Part shown: positions 31,791 to 42,690 of the stretch, piece by piece
Position numbering within the stretch: position 1 is the first letter of the stretch
How the letters are laid out: the number at the start of each line of letters is the position of its first letter
Origin: Acanthosepion esculentum
Taxonomy: Eukaryota; Mollusca; Cephalopoda; Sepiida; Sepiidae
Direction of reading: 5' to 3'
Length of the DNA stretch: 64,000 bases
Assembly: GCA_964036315.1 (NCBI GenBank)
Contig: OZ038485.1
Location: 77,342,960 to 77,406,959, forward strand
Program-made: the position numbers and the translations under genes
Notes under the pieces: model-generated
Told to the model about the DNA's origin: nothing
What the model saw: the letters and a program-made list of their open reading frames with translations, nothing else
Databases searched by the model: none

Positions 31791-34700
31791 TTCATATGTT
31801 TTCCATTGTTAATAAATAAAGGAACTTAGATCTAAATGCTAATCTTGAAACATATCATGCCACATATGGATATAGTGTAGCACCTATAAGTATCAGAAGG
31901 ATTGTTACTCTAAACTTTTAAAAGGTTAAAAGACGAAAGGCTATAAGTATGCAAGCATACACACACACACACATGCATGTACGCACATTCTTCAGTCAAA
32001 TATGTTCCTTTTCTCTTATCAGCATAACAGTATGTTAAAAATCAGGGTTGCAGCAATTGTAAGCCCAAGGTTAAACACGTGTTTATATTTTATCTCAAAA
32101 CTGCCTTCCCCATTTCTTGGCTGTAAATGTGAAGATAAGCTTTCCATTTACTCCATCAATTCAACTCCATTTTCATTTTGTTAGACATTCTGTCCATTCA
32201 TGAAATTTGTTACAATATTAAAAATTAGAAACTTTATTAATGTATACATTCATTAGAGAAATATTAAGTTGTACATATAAATCTTTGTGTGGCATCTTGA
32301 TATGGGGTAACGGTTAGCAAGGCTAATCTGGTTGACTTACTTATACATTTTTCATTGGTTATCTTCAATCAAATATAATATTCAACAACAGTTTTTTTAC
32401 ATTACTTTCTTCAGTCTTTTTGCTTTTACTTTTACAATATTATAATGTGTGGATTTTTCTCAATATTTATCATGTAATTATTATATAAATAACATAAAAT
32501 TGTGCATGTAACCACTATAATTACAGATAAATTTTTGCCTTCTTAACTATTTAAAAACTGTTAAATGAAATGCACTTAAATCATAGCTAAGTTAAAATTG
32601 TATAGTAGTAATGTAATTGAGAAAAACTTTAAAAAGATGGAAATAGTTTCTCAAACTGAGGTATTTCATATAAATATTAATTTCTGTCTCTATACATATT
32701 TGTTAAAAATTTAGATACTGCCATTTTTCCTATATTGGTTTCTTAAATAGTATTATTTTAAAATCATTCAACTTCTCATGCATTTTAGATATCTCAAAAT
32801 AGTTTCAGTACATATACATTATTGAAATAAATAGAAAAATGATAACAAAAACAAGCTTTTTTCTGTAGTGTCAAGACTGCAGATACAAATAAAATGAAAG
32901 GACTTTTCCCTGCCTTTGGTAATTCATATTTATGACTTTTTCTCTATTTACTATGACTAAAGAGGTTCAAGACACCAAACTAATGATAATCCTCCTTATA
33001 AAGAAAATAAAACAAAATTATAAAAACATAACAAAGGCTATCCAAAGATATTACTATGTAAGATTTTTAGTCAGAACAAATAACAACTCAATCATTTAAT
33101 GAGTAAGAATATTTACTTCTTTTCATGGAATGTTAGGAATACTGAGTTCACATTTCAATACTGGAGTTGCATATACACAGGTATCATTGAATATATATTT
33201 AATGTTTAAAATGTGCATGATAGTGTAACTTTACTCCTAATTTACAAAATAACATATTTATTTATATAAAGAATTGTTATAACCTGAGAAAAGCTTAATG
33301 AATAAGAATAACCAAAACAAAGGTTGGAAATGGAACGATAATATTTATAACATTAACAACATACAAGATTCGCCTGCTAGTGGTGAGCTAGAAGTGAATC
33401 AAGGTGAATCACAAGTGAATTCCCCAGTGAATCCCATTGAATTCAACATACTGTATATTCCACTGTATTTATAAGGATTGGGATATACCCATTATCATCC
33501 ATAGATATGGTATAACAAGAATAACAAAAAGTTTTTAAAAATCACTTAATTCAATTACTAAAATAATGTATAACATTTTCTATAAGTTATAAAAATTTTG
33601 ACTACTATATTACTGTCGGCTCACATTTTATACAAATTTTGAGGTAATTGCTTTCATTAAATGAACTTTAAAATACTTGTTGAATAGATTAAATAAAGAT
33701 TTTTTAAAATTATTTATTTTTAATCTGAGGTAACTTTTAAAGCTCATGAGCCTAAATGAAAGCATTACTTAATTTGATTTTTATTGGCTATATATGTTGC
33801 AAAAACATGAAACCATAACCCTAAAGCTAAACCTCTAATCTTGCTGCTGAAACATATATGAGAATTCATTTTATGAAAAAAATAATTCAAAAATTATATA
33901 AAATAAGATTTAACCAGCAATATGTCACTCAGCACTTCATTAGGTAAAAATCATTTATCTCCTGAAACTTTTAATGAATGTAAAAATGCAAAATTTCTAC
34001 TATAGCTGATATTTTAGATACAAGTTAGACATAGTCAAATAAAATTAAAAATGAACAAATGATTTACAAGGTAAATAATTCTTACCTGATTAAGTATGCA
34101 ACCAAATCCTTGATCTGTCTTTCAAATATATACATGTTAATTACTTATTTTTCTTTAAAAATCACTGAATTAATAAATGTTCAGCTGTCTTTAACAGATG
34201 AAAAGTAAGAATGGCTGTTTTCTTTAGTGTTAAGCTGTCATTCTAAATGCCCAATTAGGATAATATTGAATAAATATTAATTATATTTTGAAATCTTGCA
34301 ATCTGATTGGCTAAAAATCATTGCCATCAAGACTGGATTAACGCAAATGTTGATTCAATGTCCTTTGAATAAACAGATCACAACCTGGTATTTTTAGATG
34401 TCTCATGACCAGAAAAAAATAGTTTTTTGATAGCAATTGTTTTTCCCGGGATTGAAACATAGATTATATAAATGCAAATTCGTTCAAATGTTTCCACTTA
34501 AAGTTCATATTAAATATGAACATTTTTTGTTTATTATTAGATGAAGCAGATATTCATTTGTCATAGGATTTACAGAAATGTTTATTTTTTTGAGAGAATG
34601 ATTTGGCTGTTGAGAATGTTTTTGTTTGAATTTAAACTTTTCTTTCACAATGCACAACTTCATAATGCAAATTCTTCTGCATATTACTATAAAGGATCAC

Positions 34701-35082
34701 AGGAAGAGGTTTATAATAGATATTTAAGGATCTAGATTAATAGTAAAAGATTGGAAGGGAGATTATCCTGTTTTAATTTTGTATAAAAATCTGTTGGCAT
34801 TTCTAACAGAAACATAATTGTACATTACTGTCATTTTAAAAGTCATATTTAGAAATTCTTTATGATAGGATTAAGGGACAAGGGACACACAATTAATCCA
34901 CCTGATCTTTAATTGAGTATTAAAAGACATTCTTTTGTTATATCGAATTATCTACAGGGCTGATTAACAATAGATATCAGGAAGCTGCTTTAATCCTGTC
35001 AACAAAAAGTGTCACACAATAGAAAGGACAAAGCCATTTTATAGCCATTATCATCTTTTATATATGTGTGTGTGTGTATATA
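31791..35082. other. no gene seen
   Basis: Long AT-rich stretch. At 33380-33445 gtgaatc recurs several times (caaggtgaatcacaagtgaa) as a degenerate short repeat. No coding, RNA or transposon signal was recognised. Confidence 0.5.
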
Positions 35083-35123
35083 TATCATCAATCAGCTAAG
35101 TGACAAACTTTATATTTGTATTA

Positions 35124-35195
<72 letters not shown>
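35083..35195 (+). repeat. truncated hammerhead-family tail with (TA)n
   Basis: caatcagctaagtgacaaac and atttgtattaatcat match the tail at 27805-27840 and are likewise followed by a long TA array (35127-35195). The ribozyme core is missing, so this is a 5'-truncated copy. Confidence 0.65.
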
Positions 35196-35198
<3 letters not shown>

Positions 35199-35878
35199 AC
35201 ATGAACGCTCATAAAAGCATATTCTAGAAATTATTAAAGTATATTAACTAGTGGGCCTATTTTTAGTGGATGAAATCAGTTTTGTTGTACCTAGTGAAAG
35301 TATTTTTTTTATAAATGATAGTCTAAACTCTATAATCAAGATGTTAATTCAAAGTTTTTAAACATTGATTTTAATAAAAGTTCCTGCTGTAGAGTTATGA
35401 TTAGTAGACTAGTCTTTCAAACCACTTGTGAGTTAAGTGAGTTTACTCCAAAAAAGAAATGCATAAAAATGGCCCCTCTATCAGATGGTACAATGTTTAT
35501 TAAATCCTTATTGCCTAAATCATTTGTCATTGTTATTATTATTTGTTTGCTTATATTTGTAATACTCAAGTATCATGGATTTTCAGACTAATTTCTTGAG
35601 ACATGGGTTATTTTTAGTTTAAAATGAAACATTTTCTTCTTGCTAAGTTTGAATTTATAACATTTCCTCTTTGTAATCAAAAAGAATCTTCAGTCCTCTC
35701 TGATATAAAACCATAAGTAGAAAATTGGATCAATAAATTCATAGCCTGATATAATTTTTGTCTGAAATGTTCATTGTATAAAGTATGATTTATGAAGAAG
35801 TATAGGATTAAGTGCATTGTCAAGAAAGGAGACTATATTAAAAAATCAATTTTTGTGATCTAAAAATAAATGGGCTAC

Positions 35879-35880
<2 letters not shown>
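35196..35880. other. no gene seen
   Basis: AT-rich. A 64-codon plus-strand frame at 35397-35591 ends in a hydrophobic run (VIVIICLLIFVI) but has no recognised family. Confidence 0.45.
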
Positions 35881-35935
<55 letters not shown>

Positions 35936-36028
35936 TAAAAGTGAACATAGAAGTCAACACTTAGAGGCAACAGTCTGTTTCATGCTTGATGCAATCATCA
36001 GGCCTGATGATTGCATCAAGCATGAAAC
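35881..36028 (-). repeat. hammerhead-family copy with 52-bp palindrome
   Basis: On the minus strand it reads CTGATGATTGCATCAAGCAT, then GAAACAGACTGTTGCCTC, the tail, and a (TA)n at 35881-35931. Stem II (TGC/GCA) and the GAAAC are intact and match motif 3. The 5' strand of stem I is replaced: 35977-36028 is an exact 52-bp palindrome without spacer, so the core occurs on both strands. It is unlikely to fold as a hammerhead. Confidence 0.7.
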
Positions 36029-36049
36029 TTTTCTTGTTTTTACTTACCT

Positions 36050-36390
36050 GTTATGTCAGACTGTTATTTGAAGATGAAGGACGATCCGCGTGATCAAACT
36101 AAGACGAAGGAAAAGACGAGCTGGCCGTCGAGTCTTTTTTTGTATCGTCTTAGCTGAGGAGGAAGTGACGTAAGTCGGCGCTGATTGGACAGCAGTGGCT
36201 TTTATTGGCGGAGTCCATTTGTTGCGTGCTTCGCGTTTTTTGTTTTTTTTGTTTCAGGATCGCCTGCCGGAATAGTACTGTTTTGGTAGGGTCTCTTGGG
36301 CGAGCAAGTATGATGTTGGAAGACCTGAAACTTGCCATGACTCCAAGTCATAACATCACTGACGAGGCGATCCTGAGCACTCATGGGAGT
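36050..36390 (+). promoter_or_regulatory. CpG-rich block, possible promoter or unidentified repeat
   Basis: Unlike its surroundings, this stretch has many CpG dinucleotides (gacgatccgcg, gtcggcgctgattggac, cgtgcttcgcg). It holds a CCAAT motif in reverse (attgg) and a pyrimidine tract ending in tttcag at 36257, like a splice acceptor. caggatcgcct (36255-36265) and aggcgatcctg (36365-36375) form an exact inverted pair. No protein domain is visible. It could be a CpG-island promoter with a small exon, or a young repeat. Confidence 0.3.
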
Positions 36391-36404
36391 GTTTTCATAA
36401 CAAA

Positions 36405-36998
36405 TATATATATAATAATGAATACAGAATCCTTAAAAATCCACTTGGTTATAATTTATTTCATGGACTTTTATATCCATCTCTACAGATCAATGTTTTG
36501 TTAATAAATGGAGTCAATTTATCCAGATGCAAGGAAAAGGAAAAAAGAGAAAAAAGGAAAAATTTTAATATTAAAAAAAGGAAGAAAAAGAAAAAATTCA
36601 ATTAAGGTTTTAAAAAATAAATTCGGCCAGAAAAGAGAAAAAGAGAGAGAGAGATGGGGAGGAGAGAGGGAAGGAGAGAGTGAGAGTGGAAGGGAAAGAA
36701 AGGAAAGAAGGAAGAATTAAGCATGGGCTGATAGGGTGACTAAGAAATGATTTTTTCCTTTCAGTACTGGACAAGTTAAAATAACATTAATTTTGGAGAA
36801 TTTATACTTGAAATTTTGGTCATGATGGACCAATTGCACATACATCATACCAGTTGACCACTGCCATAGTGTATAGTGTCTATAGCCAGCTTAGTCGAAC
36901 CATGTAAAAGTCCATGAAATAAATTATAACCAAATGGATTTTTAAGGATTTTTTAGGATTCTGTATCTTATTATTTTTTCAGAATTTTTAAAGATTCT
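36405..36998. mobile_element. element with about 60-bp inverted terminal arms
   Basis: The left arm (about 36409-36472) contains gaatacagaatccttaaaaa and ataatttatttcatggactt. The right arm (about 36903-36998) contains the inverse aagtccatgaaataaattat and tttttaaggatt..attctgtattc. The right arm holds an extra duplication of the attctgtat segment. Both ends run into TA tracts. The interior contains a polypurine tract (36515-36720) and no transposase. It resembles a MITE. Confidence 0.7.
36515..36720 (+). repeat. polypurine low-complexity tract
   Basis: Almost pure A/G for about 200 bp, passing from aaaagga-type to gagagaga-type. The plus-strand frame across it gives a Lys/Arg/Glu-rich peptide that is an artefact of composition. 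Confidence 0.9.
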
Positions 36999-37004
36999 GT
37001 ATTC

Positions 37005-37006
<2 letters not shown>

Positions 37007-37062
<56 letters not shown>

Positions 37063-37179
37063 GAAATATAGTCTTAAAATGTGCTATATTTATGGGGTAA
37101 AGTGCTCAATATCAGAGATAGAGCATGTGTAACTTAGAGGCAACAGTCTGTTTCCTGCTTGATGCAATCATCAGGAAAT
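37007..37179 (-). repeat. hammerhead-family copy, minus strand
   Basis: On the minus strand it reads CCTGATGATTGCATCAAGCA, GGAAACAGACTGTTGCC, TCTAAGT, then the tail with ctctgatattgagcacttta and ttaagactatatttcttcat, and a (TA)n at 37007-37060. The core CTGATGA..GAAAC is complete. The sequence 5' of it does not pair to form stem I, so the copy is truncated at the 5' side. Confidence 0.75.
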
Positions 37180-37494
37180 ATAGTCTTATATTGCTCTGTT
37201 CTTACATTGAGCTCTCTGTGGATTTATATACTCCTTGGAATTATCCCTACTAATTATCAACTGATATTATATATATATATATGATTATTATTTTCATTTA
37301 CTGATTAACATCAAATCAAAAGTAAAAATTCTTCAAATTTGAAGTATATGCAAGAGATGAGAAGAATGAAAGGAGAGACAGACTAATATTAGATCAAAAG
37401 AAGAGGAAATGTTTTTTTGGGTACTAGCAACTGTCAGAAACTGTCATATTTATTCATATGAGAAACCACTGAAGAAGGAACATACTTGTGTCAC
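37180..37494. other. no gene seen
   Basis: AT-rich, nothing recognised apart from a short (TA)n at 37266-37281. Confidence 0.5.
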
Positions 37495-37740
37495 ATCACA
37501 AGTCTCATAATACATTAGAGTCATAGGGGTACCATATGTGCTGCAACCATAACCATCCATTTGTTGTCTATGGTTTAGGGCATGTTTTATTATGTTTAGG
37601 GTGAGATAGCCTGACATAGCATATCCCTCTTCAGGCTGGTTTTGAATTTAGGGTTTTCATTCTCTTAGGTATATTGTCACCTCCAGGCAAGAGAGGCCAG
37701 TCAGCCTTGCAATTTAATCCATAGCTAGGGATGGGATTCA
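37495..37740 (-). repeat. dispersed repeat, copy 1
   Basis: On the minus strand it contains aattcaaaaccagcctgaag, tatgtcaggctatctcaccc and catgccctaaaccatagac. The plus-strand copy at 41770-41960 has gaattcaaaatcagcctagg and ttgtcaggctatcttgccc in the same order. It is an interspersed family of unknown class; no A and B boxes were identified. Confidence 0.6.
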
Positions 37741-39090
37741 TACATTTCTCCAATGGTATTTGTGTAAAAGGGAATATGACAAATTTATCTGGAATTCAAA
37801 CTTACCAATTTCTCTTCCCATTTTGCTAGACATTTCTAGAAAATGCCAAATCTCAGAGCAAGTCAAAAGAAAATATCATTATATATAGGTAGGTAGCTTG
37901 TGTCAGTATGGAAAAAGTAGTTTTCCTTTTAATTTCTGCTTGACTCTTTTGTTTTTTTTTATTTTGAGGCTAAAATTTAAAATAAAAATTGCCTATTCTT
38001 TTTTTTATTTGGACAAAAATGTCTGCATTTTTATTTGTTCATACATAGGAATGTATTTGAAAATAATGTTGATATTATCTTGCCTATTTGAGTAAATACA
38101 TCAAAACAAATGAAAATTAAACAGGACAAATATGTGGAGCATGTAAATATATGTATGCATGTGTATATACATACACATATATAAATATTTGTATATTTAA
38201 GTAATACTTAAAAACACACAGTGAATTGTCATATACAAATTCTTTTCTTGTTTCAAAATCAAAGCACAAAATGTATAACTTCCTTTAACCCTTAAATAAT
38301 AAATTTAACATAAAAAGCTGAAATAGTCCTATAATTGTGTATAAGTGTAGTAAATTTGGTTTATACCATAAGTGACTAAATGTTACTAATTATATGGTAA
38401 TCATGTATAACAAATGGTTTAATTTTATTTGTATGAATATAGCTAGAATATCCTTTAAGAAATATATTGAAATTTTTTACAGAATTTACCAAGATCAAAA
38501 CATTTTGATGAGATTTCACATGTATCTTTACTAAAGTATTTTATTAAAAATAGGTCATGTGATTTTCTCACATTAACAGTGTTTAAAATTCCTTATCATT
38601 ATATAGATTGAACAGAATCAAAATAAACGAGGTCATGTATTTTTTAACCTGAATATTGTTAGAAGGGTGAAAAATTTCTAATCCAAATTCAAGATTGAAA
38701 TAGTTTACTCATCTTTCAATAGTTCCAAAAGAACCAATGTAAATTATTATAATTTATGTTGGTAATTGACAAAAATCCTCTGTATTGTAATGTCACTATT
38801 GAGTATGTCTGACTGGACTAATCATCAATGTTGATTCCAGTTTATATCTAGTTTTAAATTTCCTAACATCTGCATATAACAAAAACCTGAGGAATATACA
38901 ATTATACAGGTTTGTTTGGAAAGCTGCCAGCCATTTTGAATATCTTTACAACTGAGTTGTATAGCCTTGATGTAACTTGCCAACCAATCAGAGAGCATCT
39001 TACTGTGTATGTGGACTGACTCAGTCAGTGTATTGTGTGACCATTGCATTCACAGTGAATATGCATCAATTTTTGTTTGAAACTTGCATA
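37741..39090. other. no gene seen
   Basis: AT-rich. The end of this stretch (38910-39090) probably contains mariner 5' sequence, since ggaaagctgccagccatttt is echoed at 39320 upstream of the next mariner remnant. Confidence 0.45.
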
Positions 39091-39240
39091 TTCATTTGCA
39101 GAAACCATTCAAATGATTAAGAAGGCTTTCATGAGTGATTCATTGAATGAAACCCAGATAAAATACTAGTTTGAATATTTCAAGCTTGTCCAGTAATCTG
39201 TTGAAAGTAATTTTTATTCTGAAAGCAGAGTATCCAAAAC
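39091..39240 (+). pseudogene. mariner transposase N-terminal fragment
   Basis: The reading ETIQMIKKAFMSDSLNETQI, KY-stop-FEYFKLVQ and VES matches the start of mariner transposases (ET--M--KAFGDD--SKTQ---W---FK-G--SVE), which forms the first helix-turn-helix of the DNA-binding domain. It has an in-frame stop and is lost after about 50 codons. Confidence 0.6.
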
Positions 39241-39683
39241 TGTTGAATATACACAGTGTGCAATCAAAGAAAATTAGTGAGTGAATACAAAAAAGATATA
39301 GAGATCATATGAACTGTCTGGAAAGCTTCCAACCATTCTGAATATCATTTGTTGTTCCTGGTGCAGTTTTTGGCCAAGCATTCAACATCTGTTGCTTTCA
39401 TTTTGATATTGTATAACTGTCCAATCTGTTTACGAAAGTATTTCAAAATATAAATAGAATTGAAAATTATTGCAGTACATGTACAATTTAATTCTAGTTA
39501 CATAAAGTGTGTCAATTACTGGAATGATTACAGGATATTGCTGGGATAATGATTCTGGCAAACACTGGTATCCAAGCATGTACATACATGTTTCAACATT
39601 CACTTTTTTGTGGTACAGACCAGATGAGTCATTTATTGCTGAGCAGCAGAGGAACTTCATGTTATACTATTGGCAAAAAATAA

Positions 39684-40078
39684 GTGAATGGAATATGGAG
39701 CAGTAAATTAACATTGTTTTGTGTGAAGATTGGTGAAAATGCTTGTGAAATGTTAACATTAAAAATAGCTGATTATGAGCATGCTATGAATAAACTGAAT
39801 GTTTTTGAGTGGAACAGCTGGTTCAAGGAAAGGCAAAAAGACATGCACAATTCCATCAGAAGTGGGCAGACAAAAAAAACAAAGAGATCTAAATGTCTAT
39901 ATGGAAATTCTGAAAGGGTTATGAGAAATCTGTTCAAAAGAAGAGAGTCAAAATGGATTCTCTACCATGTTAATACTTCTGCACATGTTGCATTGGGTGT
40001 TTGTGAATTCCTAGCTAAGAAATTCATACCAAAAATGCGTGTTCTACCTTATTCACCAAATTTTGCTCCATGAGATTA
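39684..40078 (+). pseudogene. mariner transposase with large internal deletion
   Basis: One frame of 129 codons reads FCVKIGENACEMLTL, HAMNKLNVFEWNSWFKE, SGQTKKTKRS, then ILYHVNTSAHVALGVCEFLAKK and RVLPYSPNFAP. The first part is the paired-like DNA-binding half of FLJ37770/GVQW3-type mariners. The second is the end of the catalytic half (H-N--AH, YSPDLAP). About 200 codons between them are missing without breaking the frame. The D of H-DNAPAH is N-T here, so a catalytic residue is lost. Confidence 0.8.
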
Positions 40079-41769
40079 CTAGCTATTTCCAAAATTGAAT
40101 ATTGTTAGTATTTTTACTATAAAAATGTATTTTTATACTTTCATAATGTTTTGACCCCAGTTTGGGGGTTCACTATTTGTGCATAGCTGGGACTCTAAAA
40201 AGTACTATCACTTGAGGTCAAGATGAACCTGTGAACAACAGAAATTAAGAAGTGGTTCCATGCTCCTCAAATCTTTGCTGGTGGAGGTAGTTTATTGCCA
40301 TACCCAGGACAACTAATTTGGTAAGTTGTTGTAAAACCCTGTAATCGCTCAAACAGTGCATCTGCAGAATAAGGCCTCAAATTAAAAGTTTTTGTTGCTT
40401 CATGGCAGCACAAATTTGCATTGCTGTCAACAAACAAGCCTGAAATTCATAGGATAGGGTATTGGGAAAGAGGTAAATAAAACTAGTACGTGTCACATAG
40501 GTGACTCCAGAGTTAGCCAAGTTTGAAATGGAAAAGAAATGATGACTGACTAGTATAGACCAATCACTGCATACCTAGAGTATCATGTGATAGTTTGGTT
40601 TTACCCACCAACTTCAAAAACTCTATCATGCTCTTGCACCACATACTTGAGACATCTTTCCAGAAAACTTGGACACTGAACACATGTCTTCTCACCAAAC
40701 ATGAAGAGTAGACAAAGAAACAATGACAAATGAAGTTAAACATACTGGAATATCATCCACACTCAAGTTGGACCAAAAAGGAATGTAGCAAAAGATTATT
40801 TCATCATAAACTGCTGAAGGACTATTTTGTGACACTGTGGCTGTGATTGGAACATCCATGAGGATGGTAAATGATTTTTATCTCGGTCTTAAGTATTTCG
40901 TTTTTTATGACCTGCAGTAAAATCTTCAAAATGGGGTCATCAAAGCAGCCACCCACTTTACCAAAAGGGAATAAAATAATAGATAAACAAAGATTTTTGG
41001 GATCATTTAGCACTTCACCAGATGTTGAAAATTTCTGCTTGCAGACTTCTATAAACAGTCAGTTAGGACTGAGAGGAGTTTAAGACTGCCCATTGGCAGG
41101 TGCATCCCGTTTATTGAGAGAGAGTTGCCAGCTACATGTGATAATATAGAGATTAACAGAGGAGTGGTAGTAGAGAGTGAATAGTTCTCATTGGTTGAAT
41201 GAAAAAGCTGATCTGCTAGTCTGTCATGATAGAAATAGCAGAGGTTGTCATCTTGCCTCTTACCCAACTGATGCAAGTGAATCCCTGAATAAATAATGTA
41301 TTGGAAACAGAATTAGAGTCTTCATTTCTCACCGTAGACTTAATTAGCATCTTTTGTTTTCTTGTGAAGGTATGATAGACCTTGCCCAGCTTTTGCACAC
41401 CTTGACACAAATGAGAAAAGAGTTACAATGTGAAGTTATGTGTCTGATCAGTGAAAAGCTAAGAGAGGGAGCCATTGTATGTTTAAAATGTCATCTTAAT
41501 TACCAAATAAAAATGCAAGGTCCTAATCATGTGTATGTATGTATGTTTAAAGCTTCAATCCATGTGTAAAGTTCAGTACAACACATTAAATAGAAGGAAA
41601 TCATACTGTCGTTCATTCTTATTTCAGTCTCAAGCTCATGAAATCCATAATATTCACTATATAAGTGTAAGTATATTTTTATTCATATATTATTCTATAA
41701 TATGTCAGTTGAGTTCATTACATTTACATATGTTCTAATACCCTTGGAAAAGTTATGAATACATCTCTT
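40079..41769. other. no gene seen
   Basis: Somewhat less AT-rich than average, with several open frames of 60-75 codons on both strands and no recognised domain. The part just after 40079 may be mariner 3' flank. Confidence 0.45.
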
Positions 41770-41960
41770 CTCCCCCACCCAACTATGAATAAATAGCATG
41801 ACAGATAGCTGGGTCCTATAGCCTTAGATGGCAACCAGTCTAAGAGTAGGAAAAACTCTGAATTCAAAATCAGCCTAGGGAGGGTTGGGCTTTGTCAGGC
41901 TATCTTGCCCAAGAAACCCCACTGCTACTGCTGTGGCAGAACATATGGTGCCTCTATGTC
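41770..41960 (+). repeat. dispersed repeat, copy 2
   Basis: Plus-strand counterpart of 37495-37740, with ctaagagtaggaaaaactct, cagcctagggagggttggg and tgtcaggctatcttgcccaa. The 5' side also carries cccccacccaactatgaata, echoed at 46075-46110. Confidence 0.6.
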
Positions 41961-42599
41961 CCAAGAGGATTACAGGTTTTAAAAAATCTATAATAATATA
42001 TATACACACTTTCTATAGCATTGGCTTCAAATGTAAAAATGTTTTGATTTTGAGGATTTGTCTCCTTTATTCAGTAAGTCTACAAATCTTGTTTTAACAC
42101 TCTGTAAAGGATTAAATATGCCAAATGATATTTTACAGGAAAAGGAAGAATTGTAAGAAAACATTTCTTAAAAAATTATAACTAGTCTATTGTTCTGCAA
42201 AACTTACTGCCTCTTAATTTAGTTGTTAAATAATATTTTTTCTCTCTCTATTTCTGAAATATTACACAAAAGCAATCAAGAATTTACACTTGAGTGTGTG
42301 GAATGGTTCATAACACTTTACATCATTTTTTTCCTATGTAGGTCAAAATCTTGTTAGTCACATGCTGCTTTGTTTTTCGACACATGAATTGGTGTGTTCA
42401 TTTTTTTCAAAAATTCTTTTAAAATTTTCTATTACGTTTGAACAATCAATAAAATAGGGTCCAATCTGAAAGTTAAAACAGCTTATCTACCACAGATGAC
42501 ATGGGAGAATTAGTCACAGATTTCAATTATAGATTTTTTTTAAAGTGAATTTAAGAATGAAAAATATGATAGCTGGCAAGAAAATAAATTTATCCATAC
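41961..42599. other. no gene seen
   Basis: AT-rich DNA; nothing recognised. Confidence 0.5.
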
Positions 42600-42634
42600 A
42601 ACAGATATTGAGCACTTTCCACTAAGTATCGTGC

Positions 42635-42688
<54 letters not shown>
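42600..42688 (+). repeat. truncated hammerhead-family tail with (TA)n
   Basis: cagatattgagcactttcca, ctaagtatcgtgcg and then about 27 TA units. The first words match 1340-1412 and 14293-14312. The Tc1 element begins at the end of the TA array. Confidence 0.7.

Positions 42689-42689
<1 letters not shown>

Positions 42690-42690
<1 letters not shown>

Noticed and set aside
36150..36504. Frames of 60-99 codons on both strands over the CpG-rich block
   Set aside because: No domain, and open frames are expected in GC-richer DNA; the block itself is reported instead.
36508..36720. Lys/Arg/Glu-rich 70-codon frame resembling a nuclear protein
   Set aside because: It is the translation of a polypurine tract.
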